Shown here piece after piece: positions 11,584 to 20,889 of a stretch of DNA of 64,000 nucleotides. Within the stretch, counting starts at the first letter, position 1. Every line of letters starts with the position of its first letter. Source of the stretch: Nitratifractor salsuginis DSM 16511 (lineage in GTDB: Bacteria; Campylobacterota; Campylobacteria; Campylobacterales; Sulfurovaceae); contig NC_014935.1 of assembly GCF_000186245.1 (NCBI RefSeq), positions 1,674,001 to 1,738,000 of the forward strand. Direction: 5' to 3'. The translations under genes were made by a program, and so were the position numbers. Under the pieces are notes generated by a model, which saw only the letters and a list, made by a program, of their open reading frames with translations, did not search any database and was not told the origin of the DNA.

Positions 11584-12299
11584 TTATCCTCCCCGCGATA
11601 GACCTCAAAGACGGAAAAGCCGTCCGTCTCTCCAAGGGTTTGATGGATTCGGCCAAGATCTATAGCGACGAGCCCTGGCAGGTCGCCAAGCATTTCGAAG
11701 AGCTTGGGAGCGAATGGCTCCATCTGGTGGATCTCAACGGTGCCTTCGCCGGTGAACCGAAGAATCTGGAGCAAATCCGGAAAATCCGTGAAAACTGCAA
11801 CCTGAAACTGGAACTGGGCGGAGGTATTCGGGACGAGGAGACGATCCGAATGTATCTCGATCTAGGGGTCGATCGTTTGATCCTGGGTTCCGTAGCGGTC
11901 AAAGACCCCGATTTCGTGCGGAAAATGGCCGCAAAATACCCCATCGTGGTCGGGATCGACGCTATCGACGGGATGGTGGCCGTGGAGGGCTGGGCCGAAG
12001 TGAGTGAAATGAAGGCCACCGACCTGGCCAGAGCCTTTGCCGACGCGGGAGTTGAAGCGATCATCTGCACCGATGTGGGACGCGACGGAATGCTCAGCGG
12101 TATCAATGTCGAATTTACCCGCTCCATCGCCCACGCCAGCGGCCTACCCACCATCGCCAGCGGCGGCCTCCGAGACATCGAAGATATCCGGCGTCTCATC
12201 GAAGCCGGAATCTACGGAACGATTGTCGGCAAAGCCTTCTACGAAGGGACGCTTGATCTCGAAGAGGCTTTCCGCCTGGCGAAAGGAGCCAACCGATGA
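11580..12299 (+). CDS. hisA: ProFAR isomerase HisA
   Basis: 239 residues, the full length of the (beta/alpha)8 barrel family. The enzyme converts ProFAR to PRFAR in the histidine pathway. The N-terminal catalytic aspartate is in [14 protein letters not shown] (Asp8), the second in [11 protein letters not shown]. Phosphate-binding glycine motifs appear as LELGGGIR and ASGGLRD. Its last four bases overlap the prmA start (ATGA), so the two are translationally coupled. A hairpin covers its ribosome binding site. Confidence 0.95.
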   Translation: MIILPAIDLKDGKAVRLSKGLMDSAKIYSDEPWQVAKHFEELGSEWLHLVDLNGAFAGEPKNLEQIRKIRENCNLKLELGGGIRDEETIRMYLDLGVDRLILGSVAVKDPDFVRKMAAKYPIVVGIDAIDGMVAVEGWAEVSEMKATDLARAFADAGVEAIICTDVGRDGMLSGINVEFTRSIAHASGLPTIASGGLRDIEDIRRLIEAGIYGTIVGKAFYEGTLDLEEAFRLAKGANR

Positions 12300-13129
12300 A
12301 GGAGCGTTACAGTGAAGTGACCTTTGTCACCGATTCGGCCTATGTGGATCTCCTGGCCGATTTTATCGGCACCGTCAGCAACGAGGCGATCGAATACGGG
12401 GAGGACCGCATCATCCTGCGCACGGAACAGGATACCGGGGAACTAATCGACAAAGTCCGAGCGATGGTTCGTGAAATCTCCAATGACTTTCCCCTGGAAA
12501 TTTCCGAGGAGGAGAAGGAGAACGTCGATTGGATCCAGGCTTATCAGGATTCGGTACAACCCATCGAAGCGGGGCCCTTCTACATCCATCCCGAGTGGTA
12601 TCCTCCCAAGGAGGAGAAGATCAACATCCTGATTAACCCCGCTTTGGCCTTCGGCTCGGGGCATCACGCTACGACTTATAGCTGCCTGGAGGCGATCGCC
12701 GAGTATGTCACTCCCCAGGATCGTCTCCTGGATGTGGGCTGCGGCAGCGGGATCCTGGCCCTGGCAGCCCGGAAACTCGGCGCTACTGTGGAGCTCTGTG
12801 ACACCGACCCCCTGGCCGTGGAGAGCGCCGCCGAAAACTTCCGCCTTAACGATGAGCGGTTTGAGAAAATCTGGGAAGGCTCGGCCCATAAAACCGATCA
12901 AAAATACACCGTCGTCGTGGCTAATATCATCGCGGATGTCCTCAAAGCCATCGCCCCGCAACTAAAAGCAAGAATGGAAAAAGATTCTCTCTTGATTCTT
13001 TCAGGGATTTTGGATAAAAAAGAGGCTATTGTATCGGCGGCATTCCAGGACCTTGAGCTTCTGGAACGCAAGCAAAGAGATGAATGGGTCACCCTGATCT
13101 ATACAAATAAAAAGGACGTCAATGGCTAA
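12296..13129 (+). CDS. prmA: Ribosomal protein L11 methyltransferase PrmA
   Basis: 277 residues. The central SAM-binding domain shows [14 protein letters not shown] (motif I), a motif II acidic residue in [11 protein letters not shown], and the family-specific [14 protein letters not shown] and [10 protein letters not shown] (NxxA-type) motifs. The N-terminal third is the substrate-recognition domain. PrmA trimethylates lysines of L11. It overlaps hisA by 4 bp and ftsH by 8 bp, an arrangement common in Campylobacterota. Confidence 0.94.
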   Translation: MKERYSEVTFVTDSAYVDLLADFIGTVSNEAIEYGEDRIILRTEQDTGELIDKVRAMVREISNDFPLEISEEEKENVDWIQAYQDSVQPIEAGPFYIHPEWYPPKEEKINILINPALAFGSGHHATTYSCLEAIAEYVTPQDRLLDVGCGSGILALAARKLGATVELCDTDPLAVESAAENFRLNDERFEKIWEGSAHKTDQKYTVVVANIIADVLKAIAPQLKARMEKDSLLILSGILDKKEAIVSAAFQDLELLERKQRDEWVTLIYTNKKDVNG

Positions 13130-15212
13130 GAAACCCAACGACAACAAAAACAATAAGAATTTTTTCAATGACAACCCACTGCTGGCCTTCGCCCTCTTTT
13201 CCATCGTCATTATCCTGGTTTTCAAACTCCTGATTGGCGATCAAGCCGGTGGGCTGAATCAGATGATGATGCCTCAGGGACAGGGCATTGTCGCGACCAA
13301 AAAGGTCACCTATTCCGCTGTGAAAAACCTGGCCAAAGAGGGCAAGATCCAAAAGGTCAAGATCACCCCGACCACCATCGAGGCGATCGGGGAAGAGGAT
13401 GGACGCACCCTCCGGTATATCGCGGAGAAAATTCCCGCCAATGACCCCGATTTCATCAAAATCCTCGATGAAAAGCATATCGAATACAGTGGGGTGATGG
13501 GGAACGGCTTTGTCAGTGAAATGATCAGTATGCTTCTGCCCATCTTTATCTTTTTCGCTATATGGATTTTCCTGGCAAAACGTATGTCCAAGGGAATGGG
13601 CGGCGGCATTCTAGGTGTCGGCAAGGCCGGTAAACTGATCAACAGTGAAAAGCCCAACGTCAAATTTGATGATGTCGCCGGAGTCGATGAGGCCAAAGAA
13701 GAGGTCAAAGAGATCGTCGACTTTCTCAAGTATCCCGAACGCTACATCGCCCTGGGAGCCAAGATCCCCAAAGGGGTCCTGCTGGTGGGCCCTCCGGGGA
13801 CCGGAAAAACCCTGCTCGCCAAAGCGGTAGCCGGAGAGGCGAGTGTCCCCTTCTTCTCCGTCAGCGGATCGAGCTTTATCGAAATGTTCGTCGGGGTGGG
13901 GGCAAGCCGGGTCCGTGACCTCTTCGAGCAGGCCAAAAAAGAGGCACCTTCCATCATCTTCATCGACGAGATCGATGCCATTGGAAAGAGCCGGACAGCC
14001 GGAGGCCCGATGGGCGGCAACGACGAGCGGGAGCAGACCCTCAACCAGCTTCTGGCGGAGATGGACGGTTTCGGTTCGGACACGCCGGTCATCGTCCTGG
14101 CGGCGACCAACCGCCCCGAAGTCCTCGACCCGGCGCTCTTGCGCGCAGGGCGCTTCGACCGGCAAGTCCTGGTGGACAAGCCCGATTTCGAGGGACGTCT
14201 GGCGATCCTGAAGATCCACAGCCGGGATGTCAAGCTGGCCCCTGATGTCGACCTGGAGGAGGTGGCCAAAGCCACAGCCGGACTGGCGGGGGCCGATCTG
14301 GCCAATATCATCAATGAAGCAGCCTTGCTTGCCGGTCGTCAGAACAAGAAACAGATCGAACAGTCCGATCTGATGGAGGCGATCGAACGGGCCTTTGTGG
14401 GACTGGAAAAGAAGAACCGCAAGATCAACGACCTGGAGAAGCGTATCGTCAGTTACCACGAAAGCGGCCACGCCCTGATGGCGGAACTGACCGAGGGAGC
14501 GACCCGGGTCACCAAGGTTTCGATCATCCCGAGAGGGCTCGGGGCTCTGGGATACACTCTGCACCTGCCTGACGAAGAGAACCGCTTCCTCAAGCAAAAA
14601 CATGAACTCCTGGCCGAGATCGATGTCCTGCTGGGGGGACGGGCTTCCGAGGAGATCTTCATCGGAGACATTTCCACCGGTGCCGGCAACGACCTGCAGC
14701 GTGCCACCGATATCATCAAGGATATGATCACCAAATACGGTATGAGCGATGTAGCGGGGCTGATGGTCCTGGAGAAAAATGCCGGCGGCGCCTTCCTCAA
14801 CGGTGGACAAGTGATCAAAGATTACAGCGAAAAGACTGCCGAAGCGATCGACGAAGCGGTCAAAAAGCTCCTCGATGAGCGCTACAAGCATGTCAAGAGC
14901 ACCCTCAAGGATTATGCGGAGGCGATCCATGAAATGGCCAAGGTGCTCCTCGATGTCGAAGTAATCGAGGGATGTAAGGTCCGGGAGATCATCGAAGAGT
15001 TTGAAAAGCGCCACAATCTCCCCAGCCGCCTGGCCCATAAAGACAAGGTCGAAGAGGAGCGCTGTGCCCGGGAAGAGCGGGCGGAAAAGCGCGCCGAAGA
15101 GCGGAAAGGGAACACGGCTGAAAAGCCGTCAGATGAATCTTCTTCCGAGAGCGAATCATCCGGAGAGAACGATGAAAAACAACAAGACCCGAGCGGACAG
15201 AATGAGGGTTAA
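13122..15212 (+). CDS. ftsH: Membrane-bound ATP-dependent zinc metalloprotease FtsH
   Basis: 696 residues. Two membrane helices (about residues 20-37 and 134-152) flank a small periplasmic domain. The AAA module has Walker A GPPGTGKT (about 223-230), Walker B IIFIDEID and the second region of homology ending in RAGRFDRQV. The peptidase domain has zinc motif HESGH (about 446-450) and the distal acidic ligand in the [10 protein letters not shown] region. The C-terminal tail after about 640 is charged and low complexity. FtsH degrades membrane and short-lived cytosolic proteins. It overlaps prmA and precedes pssA by 21 bp. Confidence 0.97.
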   Translation: MAKKPNDNKNNKNFFNDNPLLAFALFSIVIILVFKLLIGDQAGGLNQMMMPQGQGIVATKKVTYSAVKNLAKEGKIQKVKITPTTIEAIGEEDGRTLRYIAEKIPANDPDFIKILDEKHIEYSGVMGNGFVSEMISMLLPIFIFFAIWIFLAKRMSKGMGGGILGVGKAGKLINSEKPNVKFDDVAGVDEAKEEVKEIVDFLKYPERYIALGAKIPKGVLLVGPPGTGKTLLAKAVAGEASVPFFSVSGSSFIEMFVGVGASRVRDLFEQAKKEAPSIIFIDEIDAIGKSRTAGGPMGGNDEREQTLNQLLAEMDGFGSDTPVIVLAATNRPEVLDPALLRAGRFDRQVLVDKPDFEGRLAILKIHSRDVKLAPDVDLEEVAKATAGLAGADLANIINEAALLAGRQNKKQIEQSDLMEAIERAFVGLEKKNRKINDLEKRIVSYHESGHALMAELTEGATRVTKVSIIPRGLGALGYTLHLPDEENRFLKQKHELLAEIDVLLGGRASEEIFIGDISTGAGNDLQRATDIIKDMITKYGMSDVAGLMVLEKNAGGAFLNGGQVIKDYSEKTAEAIDEAVKKLLDERYKHVKSTLKDYAEAIHEMAKVLLDVEVIEGCKVREIIEEFEKRHNLPSRLAHKDKVEEERCAREERAEKRAEERKGNTAEKPSDESSSESESSGENDEKQQDPSGQNEG

Positions 15213-15233
15213 CGCTCTGGATAGGAGCTGCTG

Positions 15234-15950
15234 ATGTCCCAATCAAGACTGGCCTATGTCCTGCCCAACCTCTTCACCGCGGCATCGATCTTTACCGGGG
15301 TTCTGAGCATGATCAAAGCCTCCCAGGGAGATTTCGTCCAGGCGGCGTGGTTGATCTTCCTCTCCCTGGTCTTCGACGGCTTGGATGGACGGGTCGCCCG
15401 CCTGACCCGGACCACCAGCCGATTCGGTGTAGAATTCGACTCCCTGGCAGATATCATCGCTTTTGGCGTCGCTCCGGCGATGCTGATCTATTTTCAATTC
15501 GGCCACAACTATGGGAGATTCGGCGTCCTGGTCAGTGCGCTCTATGTGATCTTCGGAGCCATTCGCCTCGCCCGCTTCAACGTGACCCACGGAGCGGGAG
15601 ATCCCAATGTCTTTATCGGGGTACCCATTCCCACCGCCGCTGTCTTTGTCGCCTCGACGTCCCTGCTTTTGACGGAACACCCCTCTTTGCGGCTTCTGGA
15701 AGGAACCCTGCTCGTTCTTTCACTCCTGGTGGCTTTGCTGATGGTCAGCAATATCCGTTACCCTTCCTTCAAAAAGATCGATCTGCGTCGTCCCCTCGTC
15801 CTCAAGACACTGATCGTCCTGACGCTTCTTGGATCATTGCTCTATCTCTACCCTGCGGAAGGTTTTGCCGCTATCATCCTCGGCTATATTCTTTACGGTC
15901 CTCTCCGCGCTTTGAAGCTCAAACGTCTAAGAATCCACTCAAAAGAATAA
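15234..15950 (+). CDS. pssA: CDP-diacylglycerol--serine O-phosphatidyltransferase
   Basis: 238 residues, polytopic membrane protein with 6-8 hydrophobic segments. The CDP-alcohol phosphotransferase signature DGLDGRVARLT, then RFGVEFDSLAD, is complete, with all aspartates and the glycine spacing kept. It condenses CDP-diacylglycerol with serine to phosphatidylserine, the precursor of phosphatidylethanolamine. The start follows AGGAG. Last gene of the hisH-hisA-prmA-ftsH-pssA run, facing mscL. Confidence 0.93.
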   Translation: MSQSRLAYVLPNLFTAASIFTGVLSMIKASQGDFVQAAWLIFLSLVFDGLDGRVARLTRTTSRFGVEFDSLADIIAFGVAPAMLIYFQFGHNYGRFGVLVSALYVIFGAIRLARFNVTHGAGDPNVFIGVPIPTAAVFVASTSLLLTEHPSLRLLEGTLLVLSLLVALLMVSNIRYPSFKKIDLRRPLVLKTLIVLTLLGSLLYLYPAEGFAAIILGYILYGPLRALKLKRLRIHSKE

Positions 15951-16049
15951 TCCCTGGGCAAATACCTCGGTTAAACTTTCAAAAAAGATTGGAAAAGGAA
16001 TCAGATAAAAGGGGATGAGACTTCAAGTGTCCCGTTTCCCGAAAGAAAA

Positions 16050-16484
16050 TCAGGGCTGCATAGATTCGCAGTAGGGGCACTTTTTGGCTTCGATGGGAAT
16101 TTCCATAGCGCATTCGGGACACTTTTTGGTCGTGGCCTCTTCGACAACCTCTTCTTTCTTCGTCAGGCGGTTGTAATAGCGCACGAAAATGAAGACGACG
16201 AATCCCAAAATAACGAATGAGACGAAATCGTTGATAAACAGACCGTATTTGATGGCGGGCGCACCGGCCTTGTCCAAAGCTTCAAGATTCGGATAGTGTT
16301 TGCCGTCGAGGGGAATGAAAAGTTGGGAGAAATCGACCTTGCCCAGAAGCAGGCCCAGCGGCGGCATAATAATATTGTTGACCATCGATTTGACGACGGT
16401 AGCAAAAGCCGCACCGAAGATGAAGCCCACAGCCATATCGACCATATTCCCTTTGATCAGGAATTCTTTGAAATCTTTCCACAT
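16050..16484 (-). CDS. mscL: Large-conductance mechanosensitive channel MscL with C-terminal zinc ribbon
   Basis: 144 residues from the ATG at 16484 (AAGGA site upstream; a longer in-frame start at 16526 lacks one). The N-terminal amphipathic helix, TM1 (VDMAVGFIFGAAFATVVKS), the periplasmic loop and TM2 (about 88-101) match MscL, the turgor-release valve. After the second helix and a short acidic linker comes a four-cysteine module, Cys122/125 (CPEC) and Cys136/139 (CPYC). This reads as a zinc ribbon replacing the usual C-terminal helical bundle sequence. Single gene, convergent with pssA. Confidence 0.92.
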   Translation of the reverse strand: MWKDFKEFLIKGNMVDMAVGFIFGAAFATVVKSMVNNIIMPPLGLLLGKVDFSQLFIPLDGKHYPNLEALDKAGAPAIKYGLFINDFVSFVILGFVVFIFVRYYNRLTKKEEVVEEATTKKCPECAMEIPIEAKKCPYCESMQP

Positions 16485-16583
16485 TTGTAATCCTTTGTGT
16501 AGTTTCAAGAATCTTATCCTAATCAATGGAATAGCTTGCTGAGGATAAAAGGAACGACACCGGAATAATTTTAATCTCGGATC

Positions 16584-16892
16584 TTAAAGCCCTATCTCAT
16601 CCAACTCTTTGAATTTGAAGGCTTCGACGATCAACTCCAGGGTATCCTGACCTTCGCGGCGCACGAGAACCATCATTCCCGCTTCCATCAAATCCATATA
16701 GTTCTCGAATCGGTTTTCAAGCACGGCAAAATCGATCCAATCGGCACCCGTCTCTTCCCACGTAGGATGGAAGGTCACTTCGCGGACGGCTCCCTCATCG
16801 AAATCGATCAGCGCCCACTGTTCAGCCTCGGAGCGGGAAGCGATCTGCGCCTTTTTGGGATCCGAACCTTTGACGGGGACCAAGATCAGCAT
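16584..16892 (-). CDS. Conserved-looking 102-residue protein co-translated with luxS
   Basis: I do not recognise the family with certainty. The 102-residue acidic protein starts [13 protein letters not shown] and is compact, without signal or membrane segments. The pattern of a first strand followed by a variable loop and [16 protein letters not shown] slightly recalls NifX/NafY-type RNase-H-like folds, but that is only an impression. Its start overlaps the luxS stop by 7 bp, so translation is coupled and a shared function (methyl cycle, sulfur or metal handling) is possible. Confidence 0.6.
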   Translation of the reverse strand: MLILVPVKGSDPKKAQIASRSEAEQWALIDFDEGAVREVTFHPTWEETGADWIDFAVLENRFENYMDLMEAGMMVLVRREGQDTLELIVEAFKFKELDEIGL

Positions 16893-17401
16893 GTCGCCCC
16901 TTTGATCTTCTCGGGATCGAGCTTGAGCTCTTCGTTGTTCATCACGCCGATTCCTCGATCCAGCACCCGGCGGGCGATCTCCTTGGCCTCATCCAGGGAG
17001 TGCATCTTGCAGCTGCCGCACTGGTAGATATTGAGCTCGGGGATCGCCTCCTGAGCGGGAACTTCCAATACATCCCGCATCGAAGCTTCCCAGGCTTTGG
17101 CCACTTCCTCTTCGTCCGGTGTGCCGATCAGGGACATATAGAATCCGGTCCGGCATCCCATCGGAGAGATATCGATGATCTCCACCCCCTCCCGGTTGAG
17201 ATGTTCCCGCATAAACCCGGCGAAAAGATGCTCGAGGGTATGGATCCCCTTCTCACTCATCATCTCTTCGTTGGGGCGGCAGAAACGCAAATCGAAGACA
17301 GTGATCGTATCCCCACAGGGAGTCTGCATCGTCTTGGCGACCCGCACCGCCGGGGCGGGCATCCGGGTGTGATCGACCATGAAGCTATCGAGCATCGGCA
17401 T
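16886..17401 (-). CDS. luxS: S-ribosylhomocysteine lyase LuxS
   Basis: 171 residues from ATG 17401. The metal site HTLEH (His54, His58) and the later Cys128 in YQCGSCK are present, as is the catalytic cysteine region MGCRTGFYM (Cys83). The enzyme splits S-ribosylhomocysteine to homocysteine and the AI-2 precursor DPD. The frame is open upstream, but a TGCTATAAT promoter at 17427-17435 just before this ATG argues for the short form. A small ORF of unknown function overlaps its 3' end. Confidence 0.96.
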   Translation of the reverse strand: MPMLDSFMVDHTRMPAPAVRVAKTMQTPCGDTITVFDLRFCRPNEEMMSEKGIHTLEHLFAGFMREHLNREGVEIIDISPMGCRTGFYMSLIGTPDEEEVAKAWEASMRDVLEVPAQEAIPELNIYQCGSCKMHSLDEAKEIARRVLDRGIGVMNNEELKLDPEKIKGATC

Positions 17402-17426
17402 AAACAATCCTTTGATTTTTGGAAGG

Positions 17427-17435
17427 ATTATAGCA
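17427..17435 (-). promoter_or_regulatory. Extended -10 promoter (TGCTATAAT) of luxS
   Basis: Minus-strand TGC-TATAAT, 26 bp before the luxS ATG, without a good -35. Same form as at 9852 and 35216. Confidence 0.65.
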
Positions 17436-17528
17436 TTTTCATCCCTGCCGGCTGAGAAAAAAGTCACCCGGCGTCTCCGGATCATGCCTCTGCTCAGTAC
17501 GATCTCTCCTTGACCGAAGCGGAAAGAT

Positions 17529-18794
17529 TTAGCGGACTTTTGTATCCAGGGGCTCCTTGTGCAAAACCCTGGCACGAAGGCGTGACTGGGCATCGGTCAG
17601 CTGAAACTCCATCTCCGGATCGAGGTGCTCCAGAGGCACCCTCCGGCCATCCAGGCTCACCTCGGCCCAGCCCTCCCGGGTGCGTTGTCTCGGATTTTGA
17701 AGGCGCAGTTGCTCTTCGAGTATCTTCACCCGCCCCTCCTGGCGTGCCAACTGACGCCGGATCGTCTCGTCACAGCGACGTTGCAGGGGAAGCAACTCCC
17801 CCTCGAATTGGCTGAGACGGTATCGGATCACTTCCCGATAGTCTCGCCGGAGCCGAGCAAACTCTTCTAAAGCGCTTTGCAGTCGGCTCAAAATCGAAGC
17901 ACGTTTCAGTGCCTCCTCTTCCCGGCGCAGGCGTTCTTCGCTGCTTCGCAACAGCTCCCGCATCCTTCGCCGCAGGCGATCGGCCCGCTCATCCAGGGTG
18001 CGGAGCAGCTCGTTTTGATCGGGTAGGATCATCTCCATCGCCGCACTGGGGGTGGGCGCTCTCAGATCGGCGACGAAATCGGAGATGAGGGTATCCACCT
18101 CGTGTCCGACCGCACTCACTACCGGAGTCTGGGCTTGGAAGATCGCTTCGGCTACCGCCTCTTCGTTGAAGGCCCAGAGATCCTCGGCACTCCCCCCGCC
18201 CCGTCCGGTAACGATGATGTCGGCTCCCAGAGTGTCGGCGTAGGCGATGGCCCGGGCGATGGACTCCGCCGCCCCCTCCCCCTGCACCAGGGTATCAACG
18301 ACGATGAGTTCCGTCAGAGGCCAGCGCCTTCGGGCGATCTTGAGCATATCCTGCAGCGCCGCCCCTCCCACTGCCGTCACCAACGCGATGCGTCGCGGGT
18401 AGCGGGGAAGTGGCTTTTTGCGCTCGGCGGCGAAATAGCCCTGGGCTTCCAAACGCTTTTTGAGCTGCTCAAACGCCACGGCCAAAGCCCCCCGTCCATA
18501 CGGTTCCACACTCACAGCGATCATCTGATACTCTCCGCGGGGCGTATAGACCCCCACCGAGCCGTCGATCACCACGTGCGCCCCCTTCTCCAGACGGAAT
18601 TTCAGTCGCGCGGCATTGGAACGCCACATCACACAGCGCAGGGTGCTGCGATCATCTTTGACGGAAAAGTAGATATGCCCGCTGGAATGATAAGTCACCG
18701 AAGCGATCTCCCCCTCCAGGCGGATATGCATAAAGGTCGCTTCGAGGAGGGACTTGATTTTTTCGTTGAGGGCGGAAACGGTTATTAAATTCAC
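17529..18794 (-). CDS. xseA: Exodeoxyribonuclease VII large subunit XseA
   Basis: 421 residues with a GTG start. The N-terminal OB-fold (about 1-95, including [25 protein letters not shown] split over its strands) is followed by the catalytic core with the [14 protein letters not shown] and SAVGHEVD motifs, then a long arginine/glutamate-rich coiled coil. With XseB it degrades single-stranded DNA from both ends in repair. xseB is not adjacent. A perfect 10-bp hairpin covers the GTG start, suggesting translational control. Confidence 0.95.
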   Translation of the reverse strand: MNLITVSALNEKIKSLLEATFMHIRLEGEIASVTYHSSGHIYFSVKDDRSTLRCVMWRSNAARLKFRLEKGAHVVIDGSVGVYTPRGEYQMIAVSVEPYGRGALAVAFEQLKKRLEAQGYFAAERKKPLPRYPRRIALVTAVGGAALQDMLKIARRRWPLTELIVVDTLVQGEGAAESIARAIAYADTLGADIIVTGRGGGSAEDLWAFNEEAVAEAIFQAQTPVVSAVGHEVDTLISDFVADLRAPTPSAAMEMILPDQNELLRTLDERADRLRRRMRELLRSSEERLRREEEALKRASILSRLQSALEEFARLRRDYREVIRYRLSQFEGELLPLQRRCDETIRRQLARQEGRVKILEEQLRLQNPRQRTREGWAEVSLDGRRVPLEHLDPEMEFQLTDAQSRLRARVLHKEPLDTKVR

Positions 18795-18812
18795 GGAAAT
18801 CTCCGTGAATTT
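18787..18812 (-). promoter_or_regulatory. Perfect hairpin over the xseA start codon
   Basis: Arms 18787-18796 and 18803-18812 (AAATTCACGG / CCGTGAATTT) with a 6-nt loop. On the minus strand the GTG start lies in the downstream arm and the GGAG site at the arm/loop edge, so folding would hide both. Confidence 0.55.
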
Positions 18813-18815
18813 TTA

Positions 18816-18978
18816 ATGAGGAATGAGGAGTGAGGAATGAGGAGTTTAGGTAAGCGTTGCTGTGCAACGCATTTATTCAAATCGTCGCCGCAGGCGACCC
18901 CATTCCCCAATAACCAATAGACCAATACACCAATAACCGGTGCTCCAAATTGCCCAATGCCCAATGCCCAATGCCTCA
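18816..18978 (+). repeat. Composite repeat island: ATGAGGA array, two hairpins, CCAAT-type arrays
   Basis: ATGAGGA, ATGAGGA, GTGAGGA, ATGAGGA occupy 18816-18843. Hairpins GCGTTGC-TGT-GCAACGC (18854-18870) and GTCGCC-GCA-GGCGAC (18884-18898) follow. Then ACCAATA-type units and three GCCCAAT units run to 18978. The order and several blocks match the island at 781-898, so both derive from one composite element. It fills the space between ubiE and xseA. Confidence 0.8.
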
Positions 18979-18997
18979 TTTATTTACGCACTACCCA

Positions 18998-19717
18998 CTA
19001 TCTTTTCTGCGCAACAAACAGTGTGCTGATCCCCATCGAAAAGGGTTTGACGTAGCGGATTTCGAAGCCGGCTTCTACGAGCTCTCTGCTGAGCATTTCG
19101 GTGGTGAGAAACTGCTCGATGGAATCGGGCAGATAGCGGTAGGCGGCATAGTTTTTGCTCACCAGGCCGCCGACGGTGGGGAGGATTTTTTTCATATAGA
19201 GATCCACCAGGGGGGCGGTGAGCCCCTTTTTCTCCTGCTTGGTAAACTCCAGGATCACCACCATCCCTCCGGGTTTGAGGGCGCGGTGAAATTCGGAGAG
19301 TGCCTCCTGGCGGTCGACGACGTTGCGGATACCGTAGCTGATGGAGATGATCTCCGTGCTCTCGTCTTCGAGAGGGAGTTCCTGGGCCTTTCCCTCCACG
19401 AAACGGGCGAAATCCACCTTTTTGCGTGCCACTTCCAGCATCCCGCCGGAGGGATCGATGCCGACATAATCCTCCACATCGATTCCCTTGAGCGCGGCAC
19501 GGTCCCGCCAATGCAGCAGCAGATCTCCCGTCCCGGTAGCGACATCGGCGATCCGCTCGACCTTTTGCTTGCCCAGGAGTTCATAAGCCTTGTCGCAACC
19601 TTTTTTGCGCCACTGCACATCGATGCCGAAGCTGAGCACCCGGTTGGCCAAGTCGTAGGTCTCGGCGATCTCGTCGAACATATGGACGATCTTGTCCTGT
19701 TTTTCCTTGCTATTCAA
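18998..19717 (-). CDS. ubiE: Demethylmenaquinone methyltransferase UbiE/MenG
   Basis: 239 residues from a TTG at 19717 that has GGAG six bases upstream; an ATG at 19744 is an alternative. Motif I of the SAM-binding fold is IADVATGTGDLLLHW. The UbiE signature MFDEIAETYDLANRVLSFGID and the ISISYGIRNV segment are clear. It performs the last methylation in quinone synthesis; in Campylobacterota the product is a menaquinone. It overlaps the end of ribD by 8 bp. Confidence 0.92.
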   Translation of the reverse strand: MNSKEKQDKIVHMFDEIAETYDLANRVLSFGIDVQWRKKGCDKAYELLGKQKVERIADVATGTGDLLLHWRDRAALKGIDVEDYVGIDPSGGMLEVARKKVDFARFVEGKAQELPLEDESTEIISISYGIRNVVDRQEALSEFHRALKPGGMVVILEFTKQEKKGLTAPLVDLYMKKILPTVGGLVSKNYAAYRYLPDSIEQFLTTEMLSRELVEAGFEIRYVKPFSMGISTLFVAQKR

Positions 19718-20720
19718 AACGGCTCCAGAGTATGAGATCCACACCGATGGATGCGTGGTGTAGATACTTCAATTTTTGATCGACATTATAGGATAAGGGG
19801 TGCGCACTCAGCTTAGGGGTCTGATAGAGAAGGAGCCAATCGATACGATCCTGCAGCGCTTTGAGCATCCCTTCACCCCCCTCGACGAGCAGGAAGGAGG
19901 GACGATCCAGGAGAGGCTCTATGTCATCGGTAATACGCACCTGGCGGTCGGAAACCCCAAAAAGCGGAATGGAACGGTCAAACTCATTTTGACGGGAGTA
20001 GATGCAGACATTAGGAGCCCGCTTTTGATCGACAAAACGGCAATCAAGCGTCGGCCGATCGGTGCGGACGGTGGACCCACCAATGAGCAACTCGTCGACC
20101 ACGGCTCTGAGACGGTGAACGTGCTCCAGGGATTCGGGGGAACTCAGATACCCTCCCCCGATGCGTCCATTGGTGGTCTGGGCCAGCTTGAAGAGGACAA
20201 AGGCCCGCTCCTGCCAAATCAAAAAAGGCTCCAAGAGTTCCCGGGCCTCCTCCTCACAGACACCCGTTGCCACTTCGATCCCGTGATCGGCCAGGATCTC
20301 CAAGCCGCCGCCGTGGCCGGGGATCGGATCGGCAGTGGCCACCACCACCCGATGCAGGGGAAAGCGGCTCAAAGCCCAGGCACACGAGGGGGTGCGGCCG
20401 TGGTGGGCGCAGGGCTCCAGGGTCACATAGAGGCTCACCCCCCGAAAGAGCTCTTCGGGGACCGTTTGCAAAAAGTCGTAAACCGCGTCGGCATCGGCAG
20501 AATCCACCGCTGCTTCACGCCCCTCCAAGGCTTCGTAGGCCGCCAGCATCGCCCACAACTCCGCGTGGGATTCCCCCGCCTTGTGATGCGCCTCCACCGC
20601 CAGGATGCGCCCCTCTTTGACCACACAGCACCCCACCGCCGGATTGGGATAGGTCAATCCCTGGTAACGCCACGCCTCACCGAGTGCCAACTGCATATAG
20701 AATCGGTCATCGATCTTCAT
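19710..20720 (-). CDS. ribD: Bifunctional riboflavin biosynthesis deaminase/reductase RibD
   Basis: 336 residues. The N-terminal deaminase half has the zinc motif SHAELWAM with PCAHHGRTPSC; the C-terminal half is the NADPH-dependent reductase (TTNGRIGG, DELLIGGSTVRTDRPTLDCR). It converts the pyrimidine from GTP cyclohydrolase II to the ribityl precursor in riboflavin synthesis. The spacing of the deaminase motif is longer than usual by a loop after the HAE block. It is translationally coupled to ubiE. Confidence 0.92.
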   Translation of the reverse strand: MKIDDRFYMQLALGEAWRYQGLTYPNPAVGCCVVKEGRILAVEAHHKAGESHAELWAMLAAYEALEGREAAVDSADADAVYDFLQTVPEELFRGVSLYVTLEPCAHHGRTPSCAWALSRFPLHRVVVATADPIPGHGGGLEILADHGIEVATGVCEEEARELLEPFLIWQERAFVLFKLAQTTNGRIGGGYLSSPESLEHVHRLRAVVDELLIGGSTVRTDRPTLDCRFVDQKRAPNVCIYSRQNEFDRSIPLFGVSDRQVRITDDIEPLLDRPSFLLVEGGEGMLKALQDRIDWLLLYQTPKLSAHPLSYNVDQKLKYLHHASIGVDLILWSRFE

Positions 20721-20758
20721 AAAATTTGCCTTTCATTTTAGTCGCACGTCGCAAGCAC

Positions 20759-20889
20759 GGGGCTTCGCCCCTCAAGTCGCAAGCGTTTAGTCACTGGTCA
20801 TTAGTCATTGGTCATTGGGGATTGGCAAAAATTTCTCAATCCAAAATCCAAAATCCAAAATCCAAAATTTTTATTCCTCATTCCTCATT
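20759..20889 (+). repeat. Composite repeat island: GGGGC hairpin and three 7-bp arrays
   Basis: GGGGC-TTC-GCCCC at 20759-20771; GGTCATT-type units at about 20790-20826; AATCCAA units, four, at about 20838-20866; CATTCCT units at about 20873-20889. The last array contains the stop codon of the DUF72 gene at 20878. Three different heptamers thus occur side by side. Confidence 0.8.

Noticed and set aside
13611-15038. Long antisense frame (475 codons) opposite ftsH
   Set aside because: A shadow of a GC-rich coding region. It has no domain, no ribosome site and low-complexity composition, while ftsH on the other strand is complete.
17402-17593. Extended luxS N-terminus up to 17593
   Set aside because: The added residues have no similarity to LuxS, and a TGCTATAAT promoter lies within the extension.
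18787-18812. Same inverted repeat as a plus-strand terminator with T-tract
   Set aside because: No plus-strand gene leads into it; its place on the xseA start fits translational control better.
20759-20889. Tandem repeats as a possible CRISPR array
   Set aside because: The units are 7-8 bp and directly adjacent; there are no unique spacers and no cas genes.
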